Source: Fibrobacterota bacterium (lineage in GTDB: Bacteria; Fibrobacterota; Fibrobacteria; UBA11236). Taken from it: DNA of 64,000 nt. The notes beneath the pieces were generated by a model. The model was not told where the DNA came from, searched no databases, and was given only the letters and a program-made list of their open reading frames with translations. The translations under genes were made by a program, and so were the position numbers. The number at the start of each line of letters is the position of its first letter. The stretch's first letter is position 1. Positions 36,262 through 45,456 of this stretch are shown here, one piece after another. The stretch lies in NCBI GenBank assembly GCA_028287505.1, contig JAQBPN010000008.1, positions 1 through 64,000 on the forward strand. The letters are read 5' to 3'.

Positions 36262-37035
36262 GTGGACATAACAACAATCCTAGGCCCCGTGGTCGCATTC
36301 GGCATGATCCTGACGGCCGTGGTTCTTGAAGGCGGCGAAATCAGCTCCCTGGTCCAGCCCACCGCTTTCATGATCGTGGGAGGCGGCACCCTGGGCGCCG
36401 TGCTGGCCAGCTTTCCCCTCGAACATATCATCCAGACCCTCAAGGCTCTCAAGGTCGTGATCAGCCCTCCCAAATCCGATCATGAGAAAGTCATCGCGGA
36501 ACTGACCGAGCTGTGCCAGTTCGCCCGCAAGAACGGCATCATGGCCTTGGAGTCCAAGGCCAAGGCCCACACCGACCCGTTCACCCGTAAAGGCCTCACC
36601 CTGGTGGTGGACGGCATCGATCCCGCCATGCTCCTCAGCATCATGGAAACCGAGCTGGAAACCTTCGAAGAGCATTCCAAGATTCCCATTCCCGTCTTCG
36701 AAGCCGTGGGCGGGTACTCCCCCACCATCGGCATCATCGGCGCCGTGCTGGGCCTCATCCATGTGATGTCCAACCTGGACGATCCTTCCAAGTTGGGCGG
36801 CGGCATCGCCGTCGCATTCGTGGCCACCATCTACGGCCTGGCCATCGCCAACATCATCGCCCTGCCCATCGCCAGCAAATACAAGATGCGCGTGCTGGCC
36901 ATGGTGCATGAGAAGAACATGATCCTCCAGGGCCTGGTGGCGCTGCAGAACGGTGAAAATCCGCATTTCCTGAGCCAGCGCCTGCGGGCCTTCCTGGCCG
37001 GCGGCGGGCACGGAGCCAAAGAAGGCGCCCACTAG
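36262..37035 (+). CDS. motA: Motor stator protein MotA
   Basis: 257-residue inner-membrane stator subunit that, with MotB, forms the ion channel driving flagellar rotation or, in some bacteria, other movement. Four helices are visible. The conserved P-T-I-G-I-I-G-A-V-L-G-L near 155 is the proton-path helix, and the cytoplasmic loop carries several charged residues. The start is GTG; the upstream ATGs at 36248 and 36254 are out of frame. motB follows after nine bases. No other flagellar gene is in the window, so whether it powers flagella is open. Confidence 0.94.
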   Translation: MDITTILGPVVAFGMILTAVVLEGGEISSLVQPTAFMIVGGGTLGAVLASFPLEHIIQTLKALKVVISPPKSDHEKVIAELTELCQFARKNGIMALESKAKAHTDPFTRKGLTLVVDGIDPAMLLSIMETELETFEEHSKIPIPVFEAVGGYSPTIGIIGAVLGLIHVMSNLDDPSKLGGGIAVAFVATIYGLAIANIIALPIASKYKMRVLAMVHEKNMILQGLVALQNGENPHFLSQRLRAFLAGGGHGAKEGAH

Positions 37036-37044
37036 GTCGAACCC

Positions 37045-37845
37045 ATGGCCAGAAAACACAAACACCCGGAGCACGTCAACCACGAACGCTGGCTCGTTTC
37101 GTACGCGGATTTCATCACCCTGCTCTTCGCTACGTTCACGGCGCTGTACGCGCTCAGCAAGGCGGATCAGAGCAAGGCCAAGGCGGTCGCGGAGGGCTTG
37201 CGCGAGGCCTTCGGCGTCAGCGGCGCCAAGATGGTCAACATGGAAGCCCTGGACATCAACGGCATCCCCTCGGACAAATCCAGGCTCCCCACCGGCGACG
37301 GCAACCAGAACGCTCCCCCCGCGGCCACCAAGGAAGCGGGCAAGCAGGAATTCGAGGAGATCAAGAAGCAGGTGGAAGAGTATCTCATGACCAAAGGGAT
37401 GCTGGACAAGGTCTCCGTCGATCAGACCGAACGGGGTCTGGTGGTGAGCCTCAAGGAAGGCGGATTCTTCGAATCCGGGAACGCGGACGTGAAGGAATCG
37501 GCCTACAAGGTCCTGGAAGAAATCGCGAAAAAGATCACCCAGTACCGCAATCCGGTGCGCATCGAAGGCCACACGGACAACGTGCCCATCCACTCGCGCA
37601 CTTACCCCACCAATTGGGAATTGTCTTCGGCCCGCGCCACCAACATGGTGCGCATATTGACGGAGCGGTTCAAGGTGCCTGCCGGGAAGATTTCCGCGTC
37701 CGGATACGGCGAGTCCCGACCCAAGACCTCCAACGACACCCCATCGGGCCGCGCCCGCAACCGGCGCGTGGATATCGTGATTCTCTCCTCGACCGGCGAG
37801 CAGTCGGAACCGGAGACGATCATGGACGACAACGGCGGACCTTGA
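37045..37845 (+). CDS. motB: Motor stator protein MotB (OmpA-like peptidoglycan binding)
   Basis: 266 residues. The single membrane helix contains the ion-binding D22 in S-Y-A-D22-F-I-T-L-L-F. After a linker and plug region comes an OmpA/MotB peptidoglycan-binding domain (about 130-250) with I-E-G-H-T-D-N-V-P, L-S-S-A-R-A and N-R-R-V-D-I. It anchors MotA to the cell wall. Y20 in the helix matches both proton- and sodium-type motors, so the coupling ion is not decided. It is cotranscribed with motA. Confidence 0.95.
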   Translation: MARKHKHPEHVNHERWLVSYADFITLLFATFTALYALSKADQSKAKAVAEGLREAFGVSGAKMVNMEALDINGIPSDKSRLPTGDGNQNAPPAATKEAGKQEFEEIKKQVEEYLMTKGMLDKVSVDQTERGLVVSLKEGGFFESGNADVKESAYKVLEEIAKKITQYRNPVRIEGHTDNVPIHSRTYPTNWELSSARATNMVRILTERFKVPAGKISASGYGESRPKTSNDTPSGRARNRRVDIVILSSTGEQSEPETIMDDNGGP

Positions 37846-37860
37846 GGCCCTGGCGGGCCT
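37845..37860. terminator. Short inverted repeat between convergent motB and 37859 genes
   Basis: AGGCCC, loop TGGC, GGGCCT. It spans the 13-base gap between the two stop codons. With no T-run, it is at most a weak shared terminator. Confidence 0.3.
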
Positions 37861-39355
37861 AGCGGACTTGATTCCGTTCCCGCAGGCGCGCTTCGCGGCG
37901 TTCCTGCGCCAGCACCGTTTCCTGCTTGAGGGCTTCCAGCTTCAACGGCTTCGCCAGGTAGGCATCCATGCCCGAGGCCATGCACTTTTCCCGGGTACCC
38001 GGCATGACATTGGCGGTCATGGCCGCTATCCACGCCCGCGCGCCGGTTTTCGCTTCGATGGCCCGGATGGCCAGCGCGGCGTCGAACCCGTCCATCACGG
38101 GCATCTGGCAGTCCATGAGGACCAGATCGTATCCGTTCCGGTGATACGCGGCCACGGCTTCCTTGCCGTTGGGAGCGATGTCCGCGGTACATCCGAATTT
38201 TTCCAGGTATCCCATCACGATGATCTGATTGACGGGATTGTCCTCCACCACCAGGATCCGCAGGGGTAAGGGATCCTTTTTCCGCCGGTCCTTGCCGTCG
38301 AACGGGATTTTCTCCTTCGCTTTCCTGGGGCCGGGTTCGTGCCGCAAATCCTCCGGCAGCGCCCCCGGCGGATCGTCCTCGAACACGTCGGCCTTTCCCT
38401 GCAGTTCGAAAATCCGCTCCACCGACGAACGCATCATGCCCAGATAGCGGCGCTGGCCTTCGTCCAGGGTCGTCCGGCTCAGCAATCCCGCCATGCGCGT
38501 CAGCCCATGCATGGGAATGCGCATCTTCCGGTACAGGCCGGTCAAGCGACTGCGTTGTTTCTCCACTTCCAGACCCGCGAGTTCCACCCGCTTGCGTTCC
38601 GTCACGTCCTTGCCGAACATGGCCATGCCGGTGACCTTCTTGCCGGTGGTGATGGGATGGAAGGAAATCTCCATGGTCCCCTTGCCTCCCGGCCATTCCA
38701 GCTCGTGTTCCTGGACGAAGCGATCCCCTTTGCGGGTCCGGCGCGCCGCATCCTTCCAGAGGGTCTGGGTCTCCGGAGCCAGACTTTCCAGCAGGCAGGA
38801 GCCTTCCACCATGGGCTGCCCCGTCATCTTGAGGGACAGCAGGCTGGCGGCGGAATTGAAGACCAGGATGTTGAAGTCCAGATCCATGGACCAGATGGCA
38901 TCCGTGGTGTTTTCGATGAGGCCGTGCAGGTTGGCCTGATCGCGGCGGATGCGGGCTTCCGCGGCGCGGAGGGCGGCGGTTTCGCGGAAGGAATTGAGGG
39001 TGCGCATCACCATGGGAATGAAGCGGGACATGTTCGACTTGAGCACGTAATCGGCCGCGCCGTTCTTGAGCGATTCGATGGCCAGTTCTTCGCCCAGCAT
39101 TCCGGACAGAAAGATGAAAGGAACGGTGGGACATTCGCGCCGGCAGAGGGAAAGCGCCTTGAGTCCGTCGCCGCCGGGAATGTTGTGATCGGACAGGATC
39201 AGGTCGTAGGGCTCGTCGTGCAGGGCGGCCTCGAAGGCTTCCCAATTCTCGGCGCGCCGGATGCGGAAGCGCATGCCTTGGGACTTGAGCAATTCTTCCA
39301 CCATGTCCGCGAAGAAAGGATCATCTTCGAGGTGGAGAATACGGAGTTCTTGCAT
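37859..39355 (-). CDS. REC-PAS-REC protein with a dead, ATPase-less kinase remnant
   Basis: 498 residues. An N-terminal receiver (E-D-D acidic pocket, phospho-acceptor in L-S-D-H-N-I, K in V-L-K-S) is followed by a PAS domain (about 130-255). A helical segment clearly derives from HisKA: R-K-M-R-I-P-M-H-G-L where active kinases read S-H-E-I-R-T-P-M-N-G. The catalytic H-E is replaced by R-K. The HATPase domain is absent; a short basic linker leads straight to a second intact receiver (V-E-D-N, D in L-M-D-C-Q-M-P, K in L-A-K-P). It cannot autophosphorylate and may act as a two-site phosphate sink or relay adaptor. Start 39355 (M-Q-E-L) was chosen because family sequence begins there. Confidence 0.85.
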   Translation of the reverse strand: MQELRILHLEDDPFFADMVEELLKSQGMRFRIRRAENWEAFEAALHDEPYDLILSDHNIPGGDGLKALSLCRRECPTVPFIFLSGMLGEELAIESLKNGAADYVLKSNMSRFIPMVMRTLNSFRETAALRAAEARIRRDQANLHGLIENTTDAIWSMDLDFNILVFNSAASLLSLKMTGQPMVEGSCLLESLAPETQTLWKDAARRTRKGDRFVQEHELEWPGGKGTMEISFHPITTGKKVTGMAMFGKDVTERKRVELAGLEVEKQRSRLTGLYRKMRIPMHGLTRMAGLLSRTTLDEGQRRYLGMMRSSVERIFELQGKADVFEDDPPGALPEDLRHEPGPRKAKEKIPFDGKDRRKKDPLPLRILVVEDNPVNQIIVMGYLEKFGCTADIAPNGKEAVAAYHRNGYDLVLMDCQMPVMDGFDAALAIRAIEAKTGARAWIAAMTANVMPGTREKCMASGMDAYLAKPLKLEALKQETVLAQERREARLRERNQVR

Positions 39356-39473
39356 ATTACGGCGTTCGATTCGGAAATTATAAGCACCGGGAGAGCGGGC
39401 GCGGTACCCGATCACCCCCCTGATACGCACAGAATGTACGCGGAGGTTCAAAAAACCGAAGGTAAAATAAGGG

Positions 39474-39926
39474 TTATTGCCGGACGGACCCGGGAGGCGG
39501 ATTGTTCACCAGGGCCCAAAAGGTGCCCAATTGGCTGATGGCGGTCACGAAATCCGGAAAATGCACGGGTTTAACCACATAAGCGTTCACGCCCAACTTG
39601 TAACTCTCCACCAGGTCCTGCTCCTCCTTGGAAGTGGTCAGCATGACGATAGGGATGGATTTCAAATCCGGATCCGCTTTGACCTTGCGCAGCACGTCCA
39701 GACCGTTCACTTTGGGCATCTTCAGATCCAAGAGCACCAGGATGGGATTTCCCTCCGGGCGGCCTTGGAACCGGCCTTCGCGGTACAGATACTCCAGCGC
39801 TTCTTCGCCATCGCGCACCACTTGCACGCTGTTCGCGAGATTGTTTCCCTTGAACGCTTCCAGGGTGAGTTCCACGTCGAGTTCATTGTCCTCGACCAAA
39901 AGCACCGACTTCAACGCATTGATCAT
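39474..39926 (-). CDS. Rcp1-type single-domain response regulator
   Basis: 150 residues, a stand-alone receiver of the Rcp1 class: V-E-D-N near residue 11, phospho-acceptor in L-L-D-L-K-M-P near 66, T in M-L-T-T-S, and K in V-V-K-P-V near 118. Rcp1-type regulators are usually encoded beside phytochrome-like or PAS-containing kinases, and such a kinase gene lies 34 bases upstream. GGGAGG precedes the ATG at 39926; a longer reading frame upstream overlaps the kinase and lacks receiver sequence. Confidence 0.92.
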   Translation of the reverse strand: MINALKSVLLVEDNELDVELTLEAFKGNNLANSVQVVRDGEEALEYLYREGRFQGRPEGNPILVLLDLKMPKVNGLDVLRKVKADPDLKSIPIVMLTTSKEEQDLVESYKLGVNAYVVKPVHFPDFVTAISQLGTFWALVNNPPPGSVRQ

Positions 39927-39960
39927 GCATCCTCCCAATCGTTGTGGACCTTGGAAAACC

Positions 39961-41157
39961 TCATGGCGCAGGCTTCGGAACCGGCGGAGCCGGCAAGGTG
40001 AAAGAGAAAGTCGCGCCCCGCCCCACGGCGCCCTCCGCCCAGACCGTGCCGCCATGGCGATGGACTATCCGCCGCACATTTGCCAGGCCGATGCCGGTGC
40101 CTTCGAATTCCGCGGCGCCATGCAAACGCTGGAAGATCCCGAAAAGCTTTTCGTAGTACTTCATCTCGAATCCCGCGCCGTTGTCCCGCACAAAGTAGGT
40201 GTTTTTGCCCTCATCCTCCGCCAGCGCGCCGATCTCGATGCGGGCCGGCTGCCGGCCCAGGGTGAACTTGACGGCGTTGGCGAGGAGATTGGCCATCACC
40301 TGGCGTATCATGGAAAGATCCCCCACCGCATCGGGAAGTTCTCCCACCGTCCACTCCACCTCCCGGCCCTGGAGATCCGGATCCAGGTCATGGATAACCT
40401 GGGCCGTCAGCTCGGCCATGCTGAAGCGCAGGCTGAGCCGTTCTTGGCGGTTCACGCGGGAGAAGGAAAGCAGGTCGGTGATAAGGCTGTCCATGCGCTT
40501 GGCCGAATCCGAGATGATGCCCAGGTAGCGCCGGCCCTGATCGTCCAGGGACGCGGCGGATTTCTTGAGCAGCAATTCCAGGAAACCGCCGATATGGCGC
40601 AAAGGCGCGCGCAGATCATGGGAAACCGAATAGGAGAAAGCCTCCAACTCGTGGATCGCCTCCTCCAATTCTCCGGTGCGCTCCTTGATTTTGGCTTCCA
40701 GTTCCGCGTTCAGGCGGAGGACCTCCGCTTGCGCCTTGACGCGATCGGTCACGTTCAAGGCCATGCTCACCAGCCCGTTGAATTCGCCCTTGCCGTCGAA
40801 AATGGGGGAAACATAGGCTTCCAGATAGACCCCTGTCCGCTCTCCCAGCCAACGATGGGTGTGGCCCTGCTTGGCTTTTTCCAGACTCGCCAGCAATTCG
40901 GGATTATCCTTGAGGACCTCCCGGGCATCCAATCCCACCAGTTGGTTTTCCTTCATGCCCCGTTCCCCCAAGGCTCCGCCCATCAGCAATCTGAAACGGA
41001 ACTCCTTGTCATAGACGGAAAGGATCAAAGGGGCGTGTTGCACGGCCAGGCGCAGCAACTCGAGTTGGGAATCGGGCAATTCGGGACCCGGCATGCGACC
41101 GGGAGTTTCGGCGGAGGCCTCTTGGCGCCCCGGTTTTTCTGCTTCTTCCGCCATCAT
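39961..41157 (-). CDS. PAS-containing histidine kinase, partner of the Rcp1-type regulator
   Basis: 398 residues, no membrane helix. A PAS domain (about 30-140) precedes a coiled linker, HisKA with H180 in S-V-S-H-D-L-R-A-P-L-R-H, and an HATPase domain (about 285-390) with D-N-G-A-G-F and G-x-G-I-G-L-A. The S-Y-S-V-S-H-D-L-R-A-P-L signature is that of the phytochrome-like group that phosphorylates Rcp1-type receivers, and the downstream gene encodes one. Start 41157 is the first of two adjacent ATGs; the longer open frame runs into the giant surface-protein gene. Confidence 0.92.
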   Translation of the reverse strand: MMAEEAEKPGRQEASAETPGRMPGPELPDSQLELLRLAVQHAPLILSVYDKEFRFRLLMGGALGERGMKENQLVGLDAREVLKDNPELLASLEKAKQGHTHRWLGERTGVYLEAYVSPIFDGKGEFNGLVSMALNVTDRVKAQAEVLRLNAELEAKIKERTGELEEAIHELEAFSYSVSHDLRAPLRHIGGFLELLLKKSAASLDDQGRRYLGIISDSAKRMDSLITDLLSFSRVNRQERLSLRFSMAELTAQVIHDLDPDLQGREVEWTVGELPDAVGDLSMIRQVMANLLANAVKFTLGRQPARIEIGALAEDEGKNTYFVRDNGAGFEMKYYEKLFGIFQRLHGAAEFEGTGIGLANVRRIVHRHGGTVWAEGAVGRGATFSFTLPAPPVPKPAP

Positions 41158-41210
41158 TTCCGTCCGGATCGGGCGGCTGGTTGATGGCGCCGATCCAGAC
41201 CTAGATATAG

Positions 41211-44200
41211 TTAATGCGGAATTCCCGGAGTCAGGATTTCCAGCTTTGCGCGGCGTCCCAGGAGCGACTTGGCGGCGCCCTGCGGTAATTCGGAAATCTC
41301 GCCGGGGTTGCCGCGGCCTTCCCACAACAAACGCCCTTGCCAGTTCCATATCCGCACCCTTCCCTTTGCGTTCCAGATCAGACTCCGCCCGCTTAAAGTG
41401 ATGGGACCAAGCCCCCCGGACCGATTGAATGCGAGCCCGGAAGAGAGCCGGGAAACGGTGACGGCCGAAACGGCGCAATGCACGGCGCCGCCGTTGTCCA
41501 GGCACAGCGTCACTTCCAGAATCCCATCCTGGACCGGCTCCGAAAGCGCCAGGGAATCGCCGGCCTGCGCCGTGTCCGCCATGTCGACCGAAAGGAACCA
41601 TTGATAATGGAACGGGGGCGCGTAGGGCGACAGCTTCAACGCGGCGGCATTGGTCACCACCGGCCTGACGATGAACGCGGCCGCGCCGTTCCAATTGCTT
41701 TGCACCGGCAAGGTGATGAGAGGATCGGGAATGACCCCGCGGACCTTGACCACCACGTCCTTGGAAACGGTATTGGTCCCGTAGTCCGCGGTGAAGCGGT
41801 AGACAATCACGGTATCGGCCGGCACGCGCGGCGCGATGAAGGCCAGAACGTCCACCTCCGGGTCCAGGAGCTTGGGCGCCGGGCCCGACACCACGCTCCA
41901 GAAATATCCCTGGGAGCATGCGGCCTTGCCTTTGATCTGGGCGGGCTGGCCTTCGTCCACGCTCAGGGTTTCCGGCGTCACGCTGAAGACGCTGTCGCAG
42001 ACCACCACGGAGAGTTTGGCCTCGCGGCTGGTGTCCTTGCCGAAAGCATTCGTGACGATGACGGAGAAGAGGGCGCCGTCGTCCTTCAGTTTGATCGAAT
42101 CGAGGGAGAGGACGGAGTCGGCGGAAAGGGTGGCCGTGTCGCCCTTGCGATGCCAGTTGAAGGCCAGGGGCTGCGCGCCGACGGCCCCCACCGAAAAGAC
42201 CGCCCGCTTGCCGAGTCCCGCCGCGAAATCCGCGGGTTCGCGCGTGATCAATGCGCTCTCCGCCACAATCAGCTTGGCCCCTCGCGTGGTGTCGCTTCCG
42301 AATGGATTGGACACGACGCAGTAGTAGATCGACCCGCCGTCCGCCAAAGCGGCCGCGGCCAGCGTAAGGACCGTGTCGGTCGAGACCACGGCGGGGTCGC
42401 CCTGTTTGCGCCAGGCATAGGCCAAGGGCCCCGTGCCCTTCGATCCCACCGAGAACCGGGCCGTCCGCCCCGCGGCGACCGCGGTGTCATTGGGCTCGCG
42501 CGTCACCAGGGCGGGTTCGTTGACGGTGAGTCTGGCCTGGCGCGTGGTGGCGTTGCCGTACGCGTTGGCGACGATGCAATAGTAGAGAGCGCCATTGTCC
42601 GCAGGGGTGACGGCTCCCAGGCTGAGGACGGAATCGGATCCGACGGGATTGGCCACGCCCACCCTGTGCCATTGGAATCCCAACGGGGCCTTGCCCTTGG
42701 CCGATACCGAGAAGGAGGCCGGACTTCCGGCCAGCACCGCCGTGTCCACGGGCTCGCGCGCAAGCGAAGCCGGGACGTTGACGGTAAGCTTGGCATCGCG
42801 CGTGGGAGCGGAGCCGAAAGCATTGCTTACCGTGCAATAGTATAGGGCCCCATCGTCCGATGCCGCGGGCGCGTTCACGGAGAATACCGAGTCCGTGGAA
42901 AGGGTGGCGGTATCCCCGCGCTTCCGCCACGCATAGGTCAGGGTGGGAGCGCCGCTAGCCGAGACGGAGAACCCGGCCTTCACTCCGGCCAGCACGATGG
43001 AGTCCTTGGGTTCCCGGACGATGGCGGGAGGCGTCGTATTGGGCGGAAAGGTCCAGCGCGTGTTGCCCAGGCCGTCCGTGCAGTTGGCCGTGGCGGTTCC
43101 CGTCTGCGGGCCCGTGACCGCGCTCTTGGCGATGACGGCGAAGTCCGCGTTCAAGGCGCCGCCCGCATAGATGTTCCAGTTGGCGGCCGGATTCAGGTTC
43201 AGGAGATTGCCGGCCTGCCCCGTCAGGCTGATGGAGCCGTCCGCATGCACGTCCCGGCCGCCCAGGCCCGCAAGGCTGGCGGAGGTTCCGTTGGTGACGG
43301 TGATGGCCCCGGTAACGCTCAGATTGGATCCGTTGAAGTTCACTGTTCCGGCTGATTGCGAAAAGCTCAGGCCGTTCAGGGCGGCGCCCAGGGTCATGGT
43401 GCCCGTGCCGATATGGCGCACACTCCCCAGGCTTCCATTGGTGATGGTCAGGATCTGGTTGGCGGGCGCGGCCCCCGCCAGATCCAATTGGGATTTGCCC
43501 GCCTCTCCCGCGTTGGCGAAGGATAGGGCCACGTTGCCCTTGGCGGTCCAAGTGCCGTTTCCCATCAGGAATTGCAGGGAGTTGGCTCCGGCTGGGGGTC
43601 CGTTGTCCACGCGCGCCAGGTCCCCGTCCACGGAAACATTGGTGTTCCCGGTCTTGAAGTCCAGGATTCCCTGCAGCCCCGCCGAGGTCTTCTCATCGCG
43701 GAATATCAGGCTTCCTTTCACCTGCAAGGTTCCGGCCGCCACCACGATGGAGGCGGGAAAAGTGGAAGGCTGGTTCCACAGATACAGATTGGGAAAGGCC
43801 GCATTGCCGGGATTGAACTGCACCGTCCTCGCCCCGGAAGGCGAAGCCACGCTGCGGATCTGAACGCTCCCGCCGGCGGGCATGGACGTGATTCCCGAGA
43901 AGTTCGCGTCGCCGGTGAAGATGAGCGTGTCCGATGCGCCCATGGCGCTGAAGCTTCCGCCCGAGGAGACCAGGCCGGCGAATTCATTGGTCCTGCTTCC
44001 GAGATCGAACACCCCCGCCTGCATGTTCAAGACTCCGGCGACCAGGGGACTGGTTTTGATTTGCAGGGTGCCGCTTCCCGATTTGGAAAGGTTGGGATGG
44101 ACCGCGCCGGGCCTGGGGGCCAGCGTCTGGAGGCCCGTGCCGTTGAAGGCCAAGGTGCCGGTGCCCGCGATCAGGTTGACCTGATTGGAGAAATCCGCGT

Positions 44201-45182
44201 TGCCGGAAAGGGTCAGGGTGGACGAGCCGAACGAGAAGGCGCCGGGATACCCGGTCATGTCCAGGCTCTGCGCGCCGAAGGAAGCGGTCAGATTCGCATC
44301 CGCATCGGCCGTAGCCGAAGTCCCGTTGAAGGAAAGGTTGAGGTTGTTGGCCTGGATGTCGCCTCCGGCCTGGAAATCGTCGAATACCACCGTGGTCGCA
44401 GCGGTAGGGCTGTGGGAGGTGGCGAAGAGGCCGATCTGCGAATTGGCGGCCGTGCCTTGTGGCACCGCGGTCCTCAGCAGGGTCCAGGCATTGTTGAGCG
44501 CTGTCTTGTAGTATCCGGAGAAGACGCCGCCTTTCTTCACGGCGCGGAGCCAGACGGGAAAGACGGGCGTCAAAGGCGTCGCGCCGGCGCCTTCGGGAAA
44601 TTCGAATTCCCCGATGTTCCCGGTGGAATCGAACTGGACCTTGATGCCGTTCTGGGGTGTCACGACCACGGCGAAACACCCGCCCGCGGCGGGATTGGTG
44701 AAATCGTTGTAGACCAGGATTCCCGCCTTGGCCCATTCGAAGGAGTTGCTCTGGGAGACCACCTTGACGGAAACATCGAAGTTACCCGTGATGTCGTTGC
44801 GCCACACCGCCGTATACTGGTTGTCCTGGAACCAGATGTCCGCGCCCTTTCCGGAGAGGGTCAATTGATCGGCCGCGGCGGTCAGGCTCATGCTGCCCGT
44901 GGCCGCATCGTTGTCATTGTCGCGGAAGGTCCAATTGGATCCCAGCGCATCGCTGGTGAAATCGTCGTCCAGGGCGGATTTGGGCCAAGCGCCTCCGCCG
45001 GCCTGCTGGGAAGTCCAGTTATAGGACTTCTGGACATCCCCGGCGCCGCTCAGCAGCGGCGCGGACGGATTCCAATACCAGGTCTGGGCCTGCGCGCTGG
45101 CGCCCAGGATCAGCGCAAGCGCGCCGACGCGGCGGAACAATCGGTTGAATCCGGAAAAAATCGAATACGAATGCTGGAACAT
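41211..45182 (-). CDS. Giant secreted surface protein with DUF1349-like, beta-solenoid and four Ig-like domains
   Basis: 1323 residues. A signal peptide ends A-S-A-Q-A-Q. The next 280 or so residues resemble a DUF1349/concanavalin-like domain (F-D-V-S-V-K-V, W-A-K-A-G-I-L-V, V-F-D-D-F). A long Gly/Asn-rich region (about 290-720) looks like a beta-solenoid and ends N-T-R-W-T-F. Four Ig-like repeats follow (about 725-1055), each with R-E-P-x-D at its start and Y-Y-C near its end. Then comes the shared C-terminal module (about 1060-1247) and a FlgD-like tail with W-N-W-Q-G-R-L-L-W. It is probably cell-surface adhesive. Start 45182 is preceded by GGAGTGGGAAG. A paralogue lies at 46404-49604. Confidence 0.82.
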   Translation of the reverse strand: MFQHSYSIFSGFNRLFRRVGALALILGASAQAQTWYWNPSAPLLSGAGDVQKSYNWTSQQAGGGAWPKSALDDDFTSDALGSNWTFRDNDNDAATGSMSLTAAADQLTLSGKGADIWFQDNQYTAVWRNDITGNFDVSVKVVSQSNSFEWAKAGILVYNDFTNPAAGGCFAVVVTPQNGIKVQFDSTGNIGEFEFPEGAGATPLTPVFPVWLRAVKKGGVFSGYYKTALNNAWTLLRTAVPQGTAANSQIGLFATSHSPTAATTVVFDDFQAGGDIQANNLNLSFNGTSATADADANLTASFGAQSLDMTGYPGAFSFGSSTLTLSGNADFSNQVNLIAGTGTLAFNGTGLQTLAPRPGAVHPNLSKSGSGTLQIKTSPLVAGVLNMQAGVFDLGSRTNEFAGLVSSGGSFSAMGASDTLIFTGDANFSGITSMPAGGSVQIRSVASPSGARTVQFNPGNAAFPNLYLWNQPSTFPASIVVAAGTLQVKGSLIFRDEKTSAGLQGILDFKTGNTNVSVDGDLARVDNGPPAGANSLQFLMGNGTWTAKGNVALSFANAGEAGKSQLDLAGAAPANQILTITNGSLGSVRHIGTGTMTLGAALNGLSFSQSAGTVNFNGSNLSVTGAITVTNGTSASLAGLGGRDVHADGSISLTGQAGNLLNLNPAANWNIYAGGALNADFAVIAKSAVTGPQTGTATANCTDGLGNTRWTFPPNTTPPAIVREPKDSIVLAGVKAGFSVSASGAPTLTYAWRKRGDTATLSTDSVFSVNAPAASDDGALYYCTVSNAFGSAPTRDAKLTVNVPASLAREPVDTAVLAGSPASFSVSAKGKAPLGFQWHRVGVANPVGSDSVLSLGAVTPADNGALYYCIVANAYGNATTRQARLTVNEPALVTREPNDTAVAAGRTARFSVGSKGTGPLAYAWRKQGDPAVVSTDTVLTLAAAALADGGSIYYCVVSNPFGSDTTRGAKLIVAESALITREPADFAAGLGKRAVFSVGAVGAQPLAFNWHRKGDTATLSADSVLSLDSIKLKDDGALFSVIVTNAFGKDTSREAKLSVVVCDSVFSVTPETLSVDEGQPAQIKGKAACSQGYFWSVVSGPAPKLLDPEVDVLAFIAPRVPADTVIVYRFTADYGTNTVSKDVVVKVRGVIPDPLITLPVQSNWNGAAAFIVRPVVTNAAALKLSPYAPPFHYQWFLSVDMADTAQAGDSLALSEPVQDGILEVTLCLDNGGAVHCAVSAVTVSRLSSGLAFNRSGGLGPITLSGRSLIWNAKGRVRIWNWQGRLLWEGRGNPGEISELPQGAAKSLLGRRAKLEILTPGIPH

Positions 45183-45456
45183 CTTCCCACTCCAAAACCC
45201 CCTCGCTCTAGTTTTTCCCGCCTTGCATTCCATGGTCCGGTTGCCGTGGACGGGATCCGCCTTCGCCTGAGAACCGCGCCTCCCCATTCCCTAGGGAAAA
45301 CGCCGTCCACGCCATTCACCGCATCTGCCCATGCCGCGATATCCTAGCGCGGACAAATAATAATTACGCGAACCCGGCTTTAAGCCGAAAGATTCCCCCC
45401 GATCCGGGGTCAATGCCTTAAAATCCTATATTTTCGGTGTGTCCGGACTTTTTCGA

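Noticed and set aside
43572-45347. 591-codon plus-strand frame opposite the giant surface-protein gene
   Set aside because: Low-complexity translation, no start signal; the minus strand has signal peptide and domains.
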